Assembly (NCBI GenBank): GCA_003542295.1
Contig: DPKX01000073.1
Coordinates: 1 to 5,843, forward strand
DNA length: 5,843 nucleotides
Direction of reading: 5' to 3'
Origin: Candidatus Atribacter hydrocarboniphilus
GTDB taxonomy: Bacteria; Atribacterota; Atribacteria; Atribacterales; Atribacteraceae
The position numbers and the translations under genes are program-made. The notes beneath the pieces are model-generated. The model was given only the letters and a program-made list of their open reading frames with translations, made no database searches and was not told where the DNA came from. Of the stretch, positions 1-5,798 are shown piece after piece; within the stretch, counting starts at the first letter, position 1; every line of letters begins with the position of its first letter.

Positions 1-32
1 GATATTTTAACTACAAATCTACAACGAACTTG

Positions 33-61
33 TTGACAGAAAAAAATAAATAGTGTAAGAT
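33..61 (+). promoter_or_regulatory. Predicted sigma-A-type promoter for the leading small gene
   Basis: A perfect TTGACA -35 box (33-38) is followed after a 17-nt spacer by TAAGAT (56-61), which matches four of six bases of the TATAAT consensus. The spacer is A/T-rich. Transcription would start at about 67-69, right at the Shine-Dalgarno, giving a very short leader. No terminator is visible between this gene and the CBASS operon, so the promoter could also feed the operon; that last point is inference. Confidence 0.6.
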
Positions 62-68
62 TAAGAAT

Positions 69-76
69 GAGGTGAT
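69..76 (+). promoter_or_regulatory. Shine-Dalgarno that fixes the start of the small gene at 84
   Basis: GAGGTGAT matches the anti-SD of 16S rRNA and lies 7 nt before the ATG at 84. The in-frame GTG at 72 lies inside this SD, so it is very unlikely to be the real start. Confidence 0.7.
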
Positions 77-83
77 AGGTACG

Positions 84-479
84 ATGGATTTTGCTTTCGA
101 ATGGTTTAACCCGATCTTGGGAAATCCAGTTGTTACAATAGCTGAGTATGGTTTAGGTTTCAATAAAGCTGCAATAGAAGCGCTTGGAAGTCCGGAAAAA
201 GTGAGGCTTGGGTTTGATAAAAAAAATAAAATAATAGCCGTGAAGGCATCGGATGCCAACGACAGTCTGGCGCTTCCGTTTGCAAGCAAAGAAAGGAGTG
301 GATATGTCAGAATAAGCTCTAAAGAATTTGCAAGGTTTGTGCAACGAAACTATGCAGAATTAAAACTGGAAAAATCAATAAGGTGTTTTGCTTGGTACGA
401 TGAAAAAACCGAAGCTCTGTTAGTTAGCTTAAAAGAATGTATTGAATCAGAGACAGAGCTGGAATCAGAGACAGAGTAA
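84..479 (+). CDS. Hypothetical protein, 131 aa, function unknown
   Basis: Small cytoplasmic protein with no signal peptide or membrane segment. I cannot assign a function. It begins MDFAFEWFNPILG, and the middle (about residues 15-120) alternates predicted strands and helices, as in a compact alpha/beta domain. It resembles short conserved hypothetical proteins that I recall from Clostridia of the Peptococcaceae type; this is memory only. The ATG at 84 is preferred over an in-frame GTG at 72 because a good SD sits 7 nt upstream and covers that GTG. The protein ends in an acidic tail, ESETELESETE, encoded by an 18-nt-period duplication. It has its own strong promoter and lies 151 nt before a CBASS operon on the same strand. 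It does not look like the known CBASS regulators CapH (HTH) or CapP (metallopeptidase), because no HTH or HExxH motif is visible. A direct role in CBASS is therefore not supported. Confidence 0.75.
   Translation: MDFAFEWFNPILGNPVVTIAEYGLGFNKAAIEALGSPEKVRLGFDKKNKIIAVKASDANDSLALPFASKERSGYVRISSKEFARFVQRNYAELKLEKSIRCFAWYDEKTEALLVSLKECIESETELESETE
444..476 (+). repeat. Tandem 15-nt direct repeat, 18-nt period
   Basis: GAATCAGAGACAGAG occurs at 444-458 and again, identically, at 462-476, separated by three bases. It lies at the very 3' end of the small gene and duplicates the residues ESETE in the acidic tail. The period is a multiple of three, so the duplication keeps the frame. A recent slippage-type duplication is the simple explanation. 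Confidence 0.85.
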
Positions 480-607
480 TTTCCGAATCGTGGCAGAGAG
501 AAGTTTATTTAAGGCAAGAGGAAATAACCAGGTCCCAGCAGTTACTTCATAAATTAAATGATCATCTTACCATAAAGAAAAAACCAACAATCAGGCGAAA
601 TGCATAA
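446..607 (+). other. Start-less open frame between the small gene and the CBASS operon
   Basis: In the frame one base behind the small gene's frame, codons run open from 446 to a TAA at 605-607. They overlap the end of the small gene and cover most of the intergenic gap. The translation after the gene's stop is protein-like, with a hydrophilic, helix-prone stretch that includes REVYLRQEEITRSQQLL and then KLNDHLTIKKK. No ATG, GTG or TTG occurs in this frame, so it is not an independent gene by normal rules. It could be a frameshifted original C-terminus of the small gene, a relic of another gene, or chance. No terminator and no convincing promoter for the operon was found in the gap. Confidence 0.2.
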
Positions 608-616
608 AAGCAATAT

Positions 617-622
617 AGGAGG
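617..622 (+). promoter_or_regulatory. Strong Shine-Dalgarno of the CD-NTase gene
   Basis: A perfect AGGAGG lies 8 nt before the ATG at 631 and fixes that start. It is one of the two strongest SD sites in the operon, the other being that of the effector gene. Confidence 0.8.
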
Positions 623-630
623 ATTATGTA

Positions 631-1659
631 ATGGCTAATGTTCAGAAACAGTTCATTGATTTTCATGAAACTATAAAATTGGATAATGAAAACGAAACAT
701 TACGGGAAAAAAGAGAGATCGTTTTAAATAAGCTAAAGAAAAAGATTAGCCCTGACGCCCCGCCTTACGAATGGTTTGGACAGGGAAGCTATTCCATGTC
801 TACAGGCATAAAGCCCCTTACAGGTGAGTATGACATCGATGTAGGATTATTTTTTGACATGCCCAAAGAAAATACAGAACCTGTTTCTGCCAAGCAATGG
901 GTTTTCGATGCTCTAAACGGGCATACGGAAAGTGTTATTATCAAGACCCCGTGTGTTACTGTAACTTACAAGGAAAATGGTCAACCATCTTTTCACGTAG
1001 ATTTAACGGTCTACGCGGCAAAAAACGCCGACGGAAAAATATACCTTGCCAAAGGAAGGCCCAACAGCGCCCTCGAAAATAAGTTTTGGGAACCCAGCGA
1101 TCCGAAAGAACTTATTCGGCTCGTTAATACTCATTTTGACGAAGCTGATGACAGAGCACAGTTCAGGCGGGTAATACGCTATTTAAAACGCTGGAAGGAC
1201 GAGAAATTCCAAAGTGGTGGGCATAGCGCCCCAACTGGTATAGCTTTGACCGTTTCAGCCATGAGTTATATGCGCCCGATCTATTTAGTTGACAGCTTCA
1301 CTAACAAACGAAAATATGACGATCTTTCCGCCTTAAAAACTTTCATCAAAAACCTTCTGAACGCCTTCAAGCTGATTATTCGAATCGACGGCAGCCAGGT
1401 TGAAAGACTGGAAGTCAGGGTACCGACTCCAAACTATGATGATTTATTTGCAAAAATGACGGACAACCAGATAACTACCTTTAAAAATAAACTTGAAAAC
1501 CTTCTTGATGCCCTGGAAGAAGCGGAGGCTGAGGTTGATCCCGTTGAAGCCTGCGAGATTTTGCAGAAACAGTTTGGTAACGATTTTCGCGTGCCGCCGA
1601 AAGATGAAACAGCCAAGCAAAAGTCTGTGGCAGTTACTACTGGCAGTTCTTCAGCTTAA
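631..1659 (+). CDS. CBASS CD-NTase (DncV-like cyclic oligonucleotide synthase), 342 aa
   Basis: This is the signal-making enzyme of the CBASS anti-phage system. On infection, CD-NTases of this superfamily join nucleotides into a cyclic di- or trinucleotide. The nucleotidyltransferase signature is complete: a GQGSYS motif at residues 50-55 (Gly52-Ser53), the metal-binding pair YDID with Asp68 and Asp70, and the third acidic residue in FHVDLTVYA (Asp124). The second half (DP.. at 157-158, RRVIRYLKRWKD at 179-190, then a Gly-Gly and small-residue stretch) resembles the helical half of Vibrio DncV. The length of 342 aa is in the usual range for this superfamily. The C-terminus is a flexible polar tail ending TTGSSSA, which fits the substrate tail that Cap2 joins to a target in type II CBASS. 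The exact clade and product cannot be read by eye. Partnering with an HNH-SAVED effector suggests a small cyclic di- or trinucleotide such as a cGAMP isomer, but that is inference. cap2 starts 17 nt after its stop. Confidence 0.93.
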   Translation: MANVQKQFIDFHETIKLDNENETLREKREIVLNKLKKKISPDAPPYEWFGQGSYSMSTGIKPLTGEYDIDVGLFFDMPKENTEPVSAKQWVFDALNGHTESVIIKTPCVTVTYKENGQPSFHVDLTVYAAKNADGKIYLAKGRPNSALENKFWEPSDPKELIRLVNTHFDEADDRAQFRRVIRYLKRWKDEKFQSGGHSAPTGIALTVSAMSYMRPIYLVDSFTNKRKYDDLSALKTFIKNLLNAFKLIIRIDGSQVERLEVRVPTPNYDDLFAKMTDNQITTFKNKLENLLDALEEAEAEVDPVEACEILQKQFGNDFRVPPKDETAKQKSVAVTTGSSSA

Positions 1660-1676
1660 CGACCCGGGGGGTATTT

Positions 1677-3491
1677 ATGGAAGAGAAAATCTTGCAGTTC
1701 TTGCGTGAGGATTTACCTTTAACAGATGTTAAGTCCGTATTGCCAGACGATACTGTCGTTAAGGACAATATCCGCGAAGCATACGAAGGCAATGTCGAAA
1801 TCGACGGATGTAAGGTTACCTTACAAATAATCCTCAATAAGGACTTTCCCTTGAGTAAACCCCGATTTTTCCTTAAACAACCTTATGTACTGGGGTTTAT
1901 CCCTCATGTACAGCAGAGTAACGGGTGTGTATGCTATGTTCAAGACGAAGGGCTTGTTCTCGACATGGATAACCCCACCGGAATTATCGACGAATGTTTA
2001 AAAAGAGTTATCATCAATTTGACCAGGGGTAAAAAAGGTGACAATAAAAATGATTTTTACGAGGAGTTCGAGAGTTACTGGGCTGAGCTCAAAAATGGCG
2101 AAGAATGGATTTCCTTTGTAAAAATCACACCTTTTTTAAAAGAGATTGTGGTGGCATTTTCAGAAGAGTGGAGGAGCATAGTTCTTGGCGATACGCTTGA
2201 CGATATCGCGCAGGGGGTTAAGCGTTTCTTTGGAAAAGAAGTTGACGTGAAGATATTAAAATGGGGAATTTATATTCCTTTAAGGGCACCTATCCGGCCA
2301 CCTTCCCCCGATAATTTTTGGAGTGCAAAAGATATGCGGCAACTTGTTTTTAAAAACATTTCGGGCTCTAATGGTAGCATGCTCAAAAATCTCCTGAAAA
2401 AGAAAAAAATCAAGAAGAACGGATTGGAATTTGTTTTTCTGTCGATGCCTATATCTAAAGGAAAATATGCCCTGGCGGGCGTAAAGTTTTCAAAATTTGC
2501 CTCTCAAAACGGGGCAAAAAGCAAAGTCACGGTTTTTCCGCATCCATTATACCAAGTCGGCTCTACATTTCAAATGACGCCACACTTGATCAGGAGGTAC
2601 GACATGGATTATATTCTCCCACGGGCAGGAGCTCTACTATCGTTAGCAGATGATAAAAGGGTTCTGTTGATTGGATGTGGTTCAGTTGGAGGGCATATAG
2701 CCTTTGAATTGGCAAGAGCTGGCGTTGCCAACCTGACGCTCGTTGATAGTGACAACTTAAATCCAGAGAACATTCACCGGCAACTCCTTGGCGCTGACCG
2801 TCTTTGTAAATTAATTGAAGTTGATGGCGTAAAGACATACGAAGCACATTCAAAGGTCGAAGGGTTGAGGGAGGAAATCGAAGCAAAATATCCCTATATA
2901 ACTGTGAAGACATTTGAAGGGGCTGTTCAAGATTTTATAAAAGACAAAATACTTGACCCTTGTGCATTTGATCTTATTATTGTGGCGCTCGGTAATACAC
3001 CTGTTGAATTATTCCTCAACAGGTACTTCCACGAACAGAACAATTGTCCTCCTGCTATCTTTGCATGGAACGAACCGCTTGGCATTGGAGGCCACGCCTT
3101 AGTAACTAAGAATAACGGTCGGAGCGGTTGTCTTGAATGCCTATATCACCGCGATCCCGATAATCCACTATATAATAATGCTTCGTTCGCTGCTCCCAAT
3201 CAATTTTTCGGGAAAACCGTTTCAGGTTGTAGTAATGTGTTTACCCCATACGGCTCGATGGACTCAATTCAGACAGCCGTTCTTGCAACAAGGTTAGGAA
3301 TTAATGTATTGCTTGGGTATGAACCGGATAATCCGGTACTGTCATGGAAGGGTGACGATCGCCTTTTCCTGGAGCAGAATTATAAGTTGTCTTCGAGATA
3401 CGCAAAATTATCTTTAGAACAATTGTTTGAGTCACGGTATGAATACAAATTACAGTGCTGCAAAATTTGTGGATGTGGGAGAGAATTATAA
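1677..3491 (+). CDS. cap2: Cap2, E2-E1 ubiquitin-transfer-like fusion of type II CBASS, 604 aa
   Basis: Cap2 activates the C-terminus of the CD-NTase as an adenylate and passes it through thioesters to a target, which primes the cyclase. The N-terminal E2-like domain (about 1-145) carries HVQQSNGCVCYV at 77-88; by analogy with the N-G-x-[VI]-C motif of E2 enzymes, Cys86 is the likely catalytic residue, with Cys84 as the alternative. A linker region (about 150-315) follows. The E1/ThiF adenylation domain (about 320-604) has the nucleotide loop GCGSVGG at 333-339, Asp357 and Asp359 after the second strand, and NPENIHRQ at 362-369. Cys518, in SGCSN, is the likely E1 active-site cysteine. CLEC (485-488) and the C-terminal CKIC (595-598) form the CxxC pair that binds zinc in MoeB/ThiF-like enzymes. 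The start at 1677 is preceded only by a G-run (1666-1671, 5 nt away), a weak SD that suggests coupling to the gene upstream. The last 19 nt overlap cap3. Confidence 0.93.
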   Translation: MEEKILQFLREDLPLTDVKSVLPDDTVVKDNIREAYEGNVEIDGCKVTLQIILNKDFPLSKPRFFLKQPYVLGFIPHVQQSNGCVCYVQDEGLVLDMDNPTGIIDECLKRVIINLTRGKKGDNKNDFYEEFESYWAELKNGEEWISFVKITPFLKEIVVAFSEEWRSIVLGDTLDDIAQGVKRFFGKEVDVKILKWGIYIPLRAPIRPPSPDNFWSAKDMRQLVFKNISGSNGSMLKNLLKKKKIKKNGLEFVFLSMPISKGKYALAGVKFSKFASQNGAKSKVTVFPHPLYQVGSTFQMTPHLIRRYDMDYILPRAGALLSLADDKRVLLIGCGSVGGHIAFELARAGVANLTLVDSDNLNPENIHRQLLGADRLCKLIEVDGVKTYEAHSKVEGLREEIEAKYPYITVKTFEGAVQDFIKDKILDPCAFDLIIVALGNTPVELFLNRYFHEQNNCPPAIFAWNEPLGIGGHALVTKNNGRSGCLECLYHRDPDNPLYNNASFAAPNQFFGKTVSGCSNVFTPYGSMDSIQTAVLATRLGINVLLGYEPDNPVLSWKGDDRLFLEQNYKLSSRYAKLSLEQLFESRYEYKLQCCKICGCGREL

Positions 3492-3982
3492 TCAAATATC
3501 ATAATAAGTATGTCTTCCGGCGTATTGATACAGGACGAATTAAGATTAACAAGATGGCCTTACTAACCATGTCCAAATTTATTCAGCTTTCGCCGGATGC
3601 AACCGAAGCAGGCGGGGTTTTGTTGGGGCGTTTCATCCTTGACAGCGACGACATTGTTATCGACAATGTGATTATTCCTCATAAAAAAGACAGGCGTTCA
3701 CGGCATTGCTTTATCAGAGACAAGCATAGCCATCATTCAGAGATTGTAAGGTACTGGAAAGAAAGTAACGGTACATGTAATTATTTGGGCGAATGGCATA
3801 CTCATCCAGAATCTTTGCCCGAACCTTCTCCTAAAGATATTTGCAATTGGAAAAGAATACTACGGCAGGCCGTTTTTGATAGTGAATCTTTGTTTTTTAT
3901 CATTTTAGGAACAAAACAATTAAAAGCATGGGAAGGTTTAAGGGAAAGCCTGGAAATTAAACTGCTCGCTACAGAAATTTGA
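3473..3982 (+). CDS. cap3: Cap3, JAB/JAMM isopeptidase of type II CBASS, 169 aa
   Basis: Cap3 is a zinc metalloprotease that cleaves the CD-NTase from the target to which Cap2 joined it. The full JAMM motif is present: Glu45 in EAGGVLLG, then EWHTHP with His109 and His111, seven residues, Ser119, and Asp122 (H-x-H-x7-S-x2-D). The segment DTGRIKINKMALLTMSKFIQ at 19-38 fits the conserved strand and helix that precede the catalytic Glu in JAB proteins, so starts at 3554 or 3569 would cut into the domain. The upstream choices are ATG 3473 (chosen) and GTG 3455. Neither has a clear SD, which fits translational coupling to cap2; cap2 stops 19 nt inside this gene when 3473 is used. The protein is compact, essentially one JAB domain, with no signal peptide. 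Identity is strong from motif and position; the exact N-terminus is less sure. Confidence 0.9.
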   Translation: MWERIIIKYHNKYVFRRIDTGRIKINKMALLTMSKFIQLSPDATEAGGVLLGRFILDSDDIVIDNVIIPHKKDRRSRHCFIRDKHSHHSEIVRYWKESNGTCNYLGEWHTHPESLPEPSPKDICNWKRILRQAVFDSESLFFIILGTKQLKAWEGLRESLEIKLLATEI

Positions 3983-3987
3983 GGAGG
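3981..3987 (+). promoter_or_regulatory. Strong Shine-Dalgarno of the effector gene overlapping the cap3 stop
   Basis: GAGGAGG begins within the TGA stop of cap3 (3980-3982) and sits 10 nt before the ATG at 3998. The overlap places ribosomes finishing cap3 directly on the initiation site of the nuclease gene, suggesting coupled and efficient translation. Confidence 0.75.
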
Positions 3988-3997
3988 ACGGACAATA

Positions 3998-5104
3998 ATG
4001 TCAAAACCAAGAAAAGACTTGCCTAAAGCAGTTGAACATATGCTTTGGGTATCGTCGGGCGGCATCTGTGCGTTTAAGGGCTGTGATCAGTGGCTGGTTT
4101 TTGAAGATGCGGGAAAAGCCATTAATATTGCTGACAAGGCACATATCATTTCGCACAGTCCCACCGGACCACGTGGAAAGGATCGGGGAAAACACGGCAT
4201 AAATGAAAATGAAATTGATAGTGCCGAAAACCTTATTTTACTCTGTAAAAATCATCACCAGTTGATAGATGACCATCCCGAAAAATACACGGCGGATGTT
4301 CTTTACAAAATGAAAAGAAAGCATGAAGATTGGGTTTTGAGGAGATTAAGAAAGGTTCAGACTTCTATTGCTATTCTTCATAAAACCAAAGGACCGAAAA
4401 CAGACATTGTTTCTTTAGCTGATAAATTAAATTTGAAAGTGCTGGGGTTAGCCTCTTTCCAAGAAGATCTTGATAGTGAACCTCGAATTGATTGGAATGA
4501 GGCAAAGGAAAAAAATATTGCAACCTATAAGCAAGCCATGGAATTACTCTATGCCTATGAGGGAGTACTTTTTAATATCTTTCCCCTTTCCCAAATACCT
4601 TTACTCGTCCATTTAGGGAATCTTATTACTGATACGATACCAATACAGATCTTTCAGTATGACCGTCAAGGGAAGAATTGGGTTCTTAATGCACAGGGAA
4701 CTATGGATATTAAGGATTTGGGATTAAAATGTCAAGTAAATTTAAATGAATCAAGTATTTTAGTAATATCCGTGGGGATTTCCAGTATCATTCACCACGA
4801 AGACATTAAAGCTGTGGTTTTAATAAATGACAATGATTTTATTGAAATAACCATACAAGACCCCGCCATAGATAGGGTGCTTTACAAAGAACACGTAGAT
4901 ATGGTAAAAAACTGCTTTAAAAATGAAGTTGAGCGCCTCCACCAGAAGAAGCGGTATAAAGAAATTCACATTTTCTACGCCGGACCTGCAGGGTTAGCGG
5001 TTGAACTGGGGCGGGCTATCAATCGAAATATGTGGCCGGAAGTGCATCTTTATCACTATGATTACAGAAGAGAACCACACTATGAAAGAGCATTTAGCAT
5101 TTAG
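3998..5104 (+). CDS. cap5: Cap5, HNH-SAVED nuclease effector of CBASS, 368 aa
   Basis: This is the killing effector. In characterised Cap5 proteins, cyclic oligonucleotide binding to the C-terminal SAVED domain drives oligomerisation and turns on the N-terminal HNH domain, which degrades double-stranded DNA. The HNH domain (about 10-115) shows Cys24 and Cys29, the AHIISHS segment with the likely general base His49, GPRG at 57-60, and ENLILLCKNHHQLID with Asn78, Cys83, His86 and His87, giving a complete zinc-supported beta-beta-alpha-metal site. A charged linker (about 116-140) leads into the SAVED domain (about 140-368). The domain ends in its hallmark IHIFYAGPAGLAVELGRAIN (323-342), then WPEVHLYHYDY. 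Length is typical for the family. The start at 3998 is set by a strong SD. The gene is somewhat richer in A/T than the cyclase gene. No catalytic residue seems to be missing, so the system looks active. Confidence 0.93.
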   Translation: MSKPRKDLPKAVEHMLWVSSGGICAFKGCDQWLVFEDAGKAINIADKAHIISHSPTGPRGKDRGKHGINENEIDSAENLILLCKNHHQLIDDHPEKYTADVLYKMKRKHEDWVLRRLRKVQTSIAILHKTKGPKTDIVSLADKLNLKVLGLASFQEDLDSEPRIDWNEAKEKNIATYKQAMELLYAYEGVLFNIFPLSQIPLLVHLGNLITDTIPIQIFQYDRQGKNWVLNAQGTMDIKDLGLKCQVNLNESSILVISVGISSIIHHEDIKAVVLINDNDFIEITIQDPAIDRVLYKEHVDMVKNCFKNEVERLHQKKRYKEIHIFYAGPAGLAVELGRAINRNMWPEVHLYHYDYRREPHYERAFSI

Positions 5105-5111
5105 AAAGAAC

Positions 5112-5160
5112 GGGAGGTAAACTTTCAGTGAACCAGGTACGCGGGGCCCCCGTGCCCTAA
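5112..5160 (+). other. Orphan SD and GTG start with a ten-codon frame; GC-rich palindrome
   Basis: GGGAGGT (5112-5118) lies 9 nt before a GTG (5128-5130), a well-formed initiation site directly after the cap5 stop. The frame reads MNQVRGAPVP and stops at 5158-5160. Inside it is the palindrome GGGGCCCC (5143-5150), part of an imperfect inverted repeat at 5139-5153. There is no T-tract, so this is not a normal terminator. The simplest reading is the surviving start of a fifth gene that has been truncated or frameshifted. Confidence 0.35.
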
Positions 5161-5261
5161 AAAGTTGTCAGGCTACGTCTCGTTCCATAATTTACCGTCA
5201 GAGAGATATATTATGCCCTGGTGGCGAATTGTGGCTGCAAATCGCACGGGACATTGAGTAA

Positions 5262-5798
5262 TTGCGTTCAACAAAAGAGAGCCTGATTATAATGAGTCCT
5301 TTTGTTTCATTAAATAGAGCCGGAAAATTAGTGGATTTTTTTAGGGTATTGCTTGGAAAGGATGTTGTGGTTCGTATTTATACCCGGCCTCCTTCCCAAC
5401 AAAGTGGCAGCCTTTCGGAACATGCAGAACAGGTTATCAATCAATTTGAAAACCTCGGGTCTAAGGTGATCCAGAGAAAAGGTATGCACCAGAAGATTGC
5501 CATTATTGACGGCAAGATTGCCTGGGAGGGTAGTTTGAATATACTAAGTCACAAAGACACCCAGGAGCAGATGCGCCGTTTTGAGGGGGAGAATGCGGTC
5601 CAGGAAATAGCCAGGAACCTGGAATTGGATAAGGTTGAATCCGGGAGCAGTGCCGGGAAACTTTGTCCAAGGTGTTTTGAGGAAGGTATAGAAATCAACC
5701 TAGTGCAAAAGCAAGGCAGGTATGGCATATTTTGGGGCTGTCCTCGTTTCCCGGCTTGCCGTTACACAGAAAACATATCCAGGCGCAGAAGAAATTGA
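5262..5798 (+). CDS. Single-HKD phospholipase D-type nuclease domain with C4 zinc ribbon, 178 aa; probable 3' remnant of a larger gene
   Basis: Residues 1-120 form a PLD-superfamily half-domain. It starts with the strand SLIIMSPFVS and carries a complete HKD motif at His76, Lys78 and Asp83, followed by GSLN (90-93). Members of this superfamily hydrolyse phosphodiesters, often as dimers when they have one HKD. Residues 135-170 form a topoisomerase-type zinc ribbon (CPRC at 135-138; Cys160 and Cys166 in CPRFPAC), a likely nucleic-acid-binding module. The tail is basic (RRRR). This pairing is familiar at the C-terminus of large helicase/nuclease proteins, which suggests that the N-terminal part is missing. 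The TTG at 5262 follows a TAA immediately and has no SD. An internal ATG at 5292 also lacks one and would cut into the first strand. Upstream codons in the same frame (ending IARDIE, then the stop) look like a continuation of the fold. It may be expressed weakly or be a pseudogene. It follows cap5 by 157 nt and is not a known core CBASS gene. Confidence 0.65.
   Translation: MRSTKESLIIMSPFVSLNRAGKLVDFFRVLLGKDVVVRIYTRPPSQQSGSLSEHAEQVINQFENLGSKVIQRKGMHQKIAIIDGKIAWEGSLNILSHKDTQEQMRRFEGENAVQEIARNLELDKVESGSSAGKLCPRCFEEGIEINLVQKQGRYGIFWGCPRFPACRYTENISRRRRN

Larger units (their letters stand above)
631..5104 (+). other. Complete type II-A CBASS anti-phage operon
   Basis: The four genes run in one direction in the order cyclase, E2-E1 fusion, JAB peptidase, HNH-SAVED nuclease, with a 17-nt gap, a 19-nt overlap and a 15-nt gap. 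Such spacing implies a single transcript. The presence of both the E2-E1 fusion and the JAB protein marks type II-A rather than the short E2-only form. No dedicated promoter with good -35 and -10 boxes was found in 480-630, so the operon may be transcribed from the promoter at 33-61 or from one that is not consensus-like. Confidence 0.92.

Noticed and set aside
72..83. GTG at 72 as the start of the small gene
   Set aside because: The GTG lies within the GAGGTGAT Shine-Dalgarno, which is correctly spaced for ATG 84.
11..289. Reverse-strand open frame of 92 aa with hydrophobic segments over the small gene
   Set aside because: It is antisense to the small gene, which has a matched promoter and SD; the hydrophobicity is a by-product of the complementary codons.
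505..527. Inverted repeat TTATTT / AAATAA with 11-nt loop in the gap before the operon
   Set aside because: Only six A/T pairs and no T-tract; too weak to call a terminator or operator.
558..565. ATGATCAT palindrome in the gap before the operon
   Set aside because: An eight-base palindrome in A/T-rich DNA is expected by chance, and no second copy is nearby to suggest an operator.
1493..1708. 71-aa forward frame spanning the cyclase/cap2 junction
   Set aside because: It overlaps the cyclase 3' end and cap2 start in a different frame, has no SD, and shows no recognisable domain.
2590..2913. Reverse-strand open frame of 107 aa inside cap2
   Set aside because: It lies wholly inside the conserved E1 nucleotide-binding region of cap2, has no domain motifs or SD, and its composition fits an antisense shadow.
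5139..5153. GC-rich inverted repeat as an intrinsic terminator of the CBASS operon
   Set aside because: The two arms have no loop between them, contain a mismatch, and no run of T follows (the downstream bases are CTAAAAAG).
5213..5257. 14-codon frame beginning ATGCCCTGG
   Set aside because: Only a weak purine-rich SD, no conserved features, and it lies in the region that looks like decayed coding sequence.
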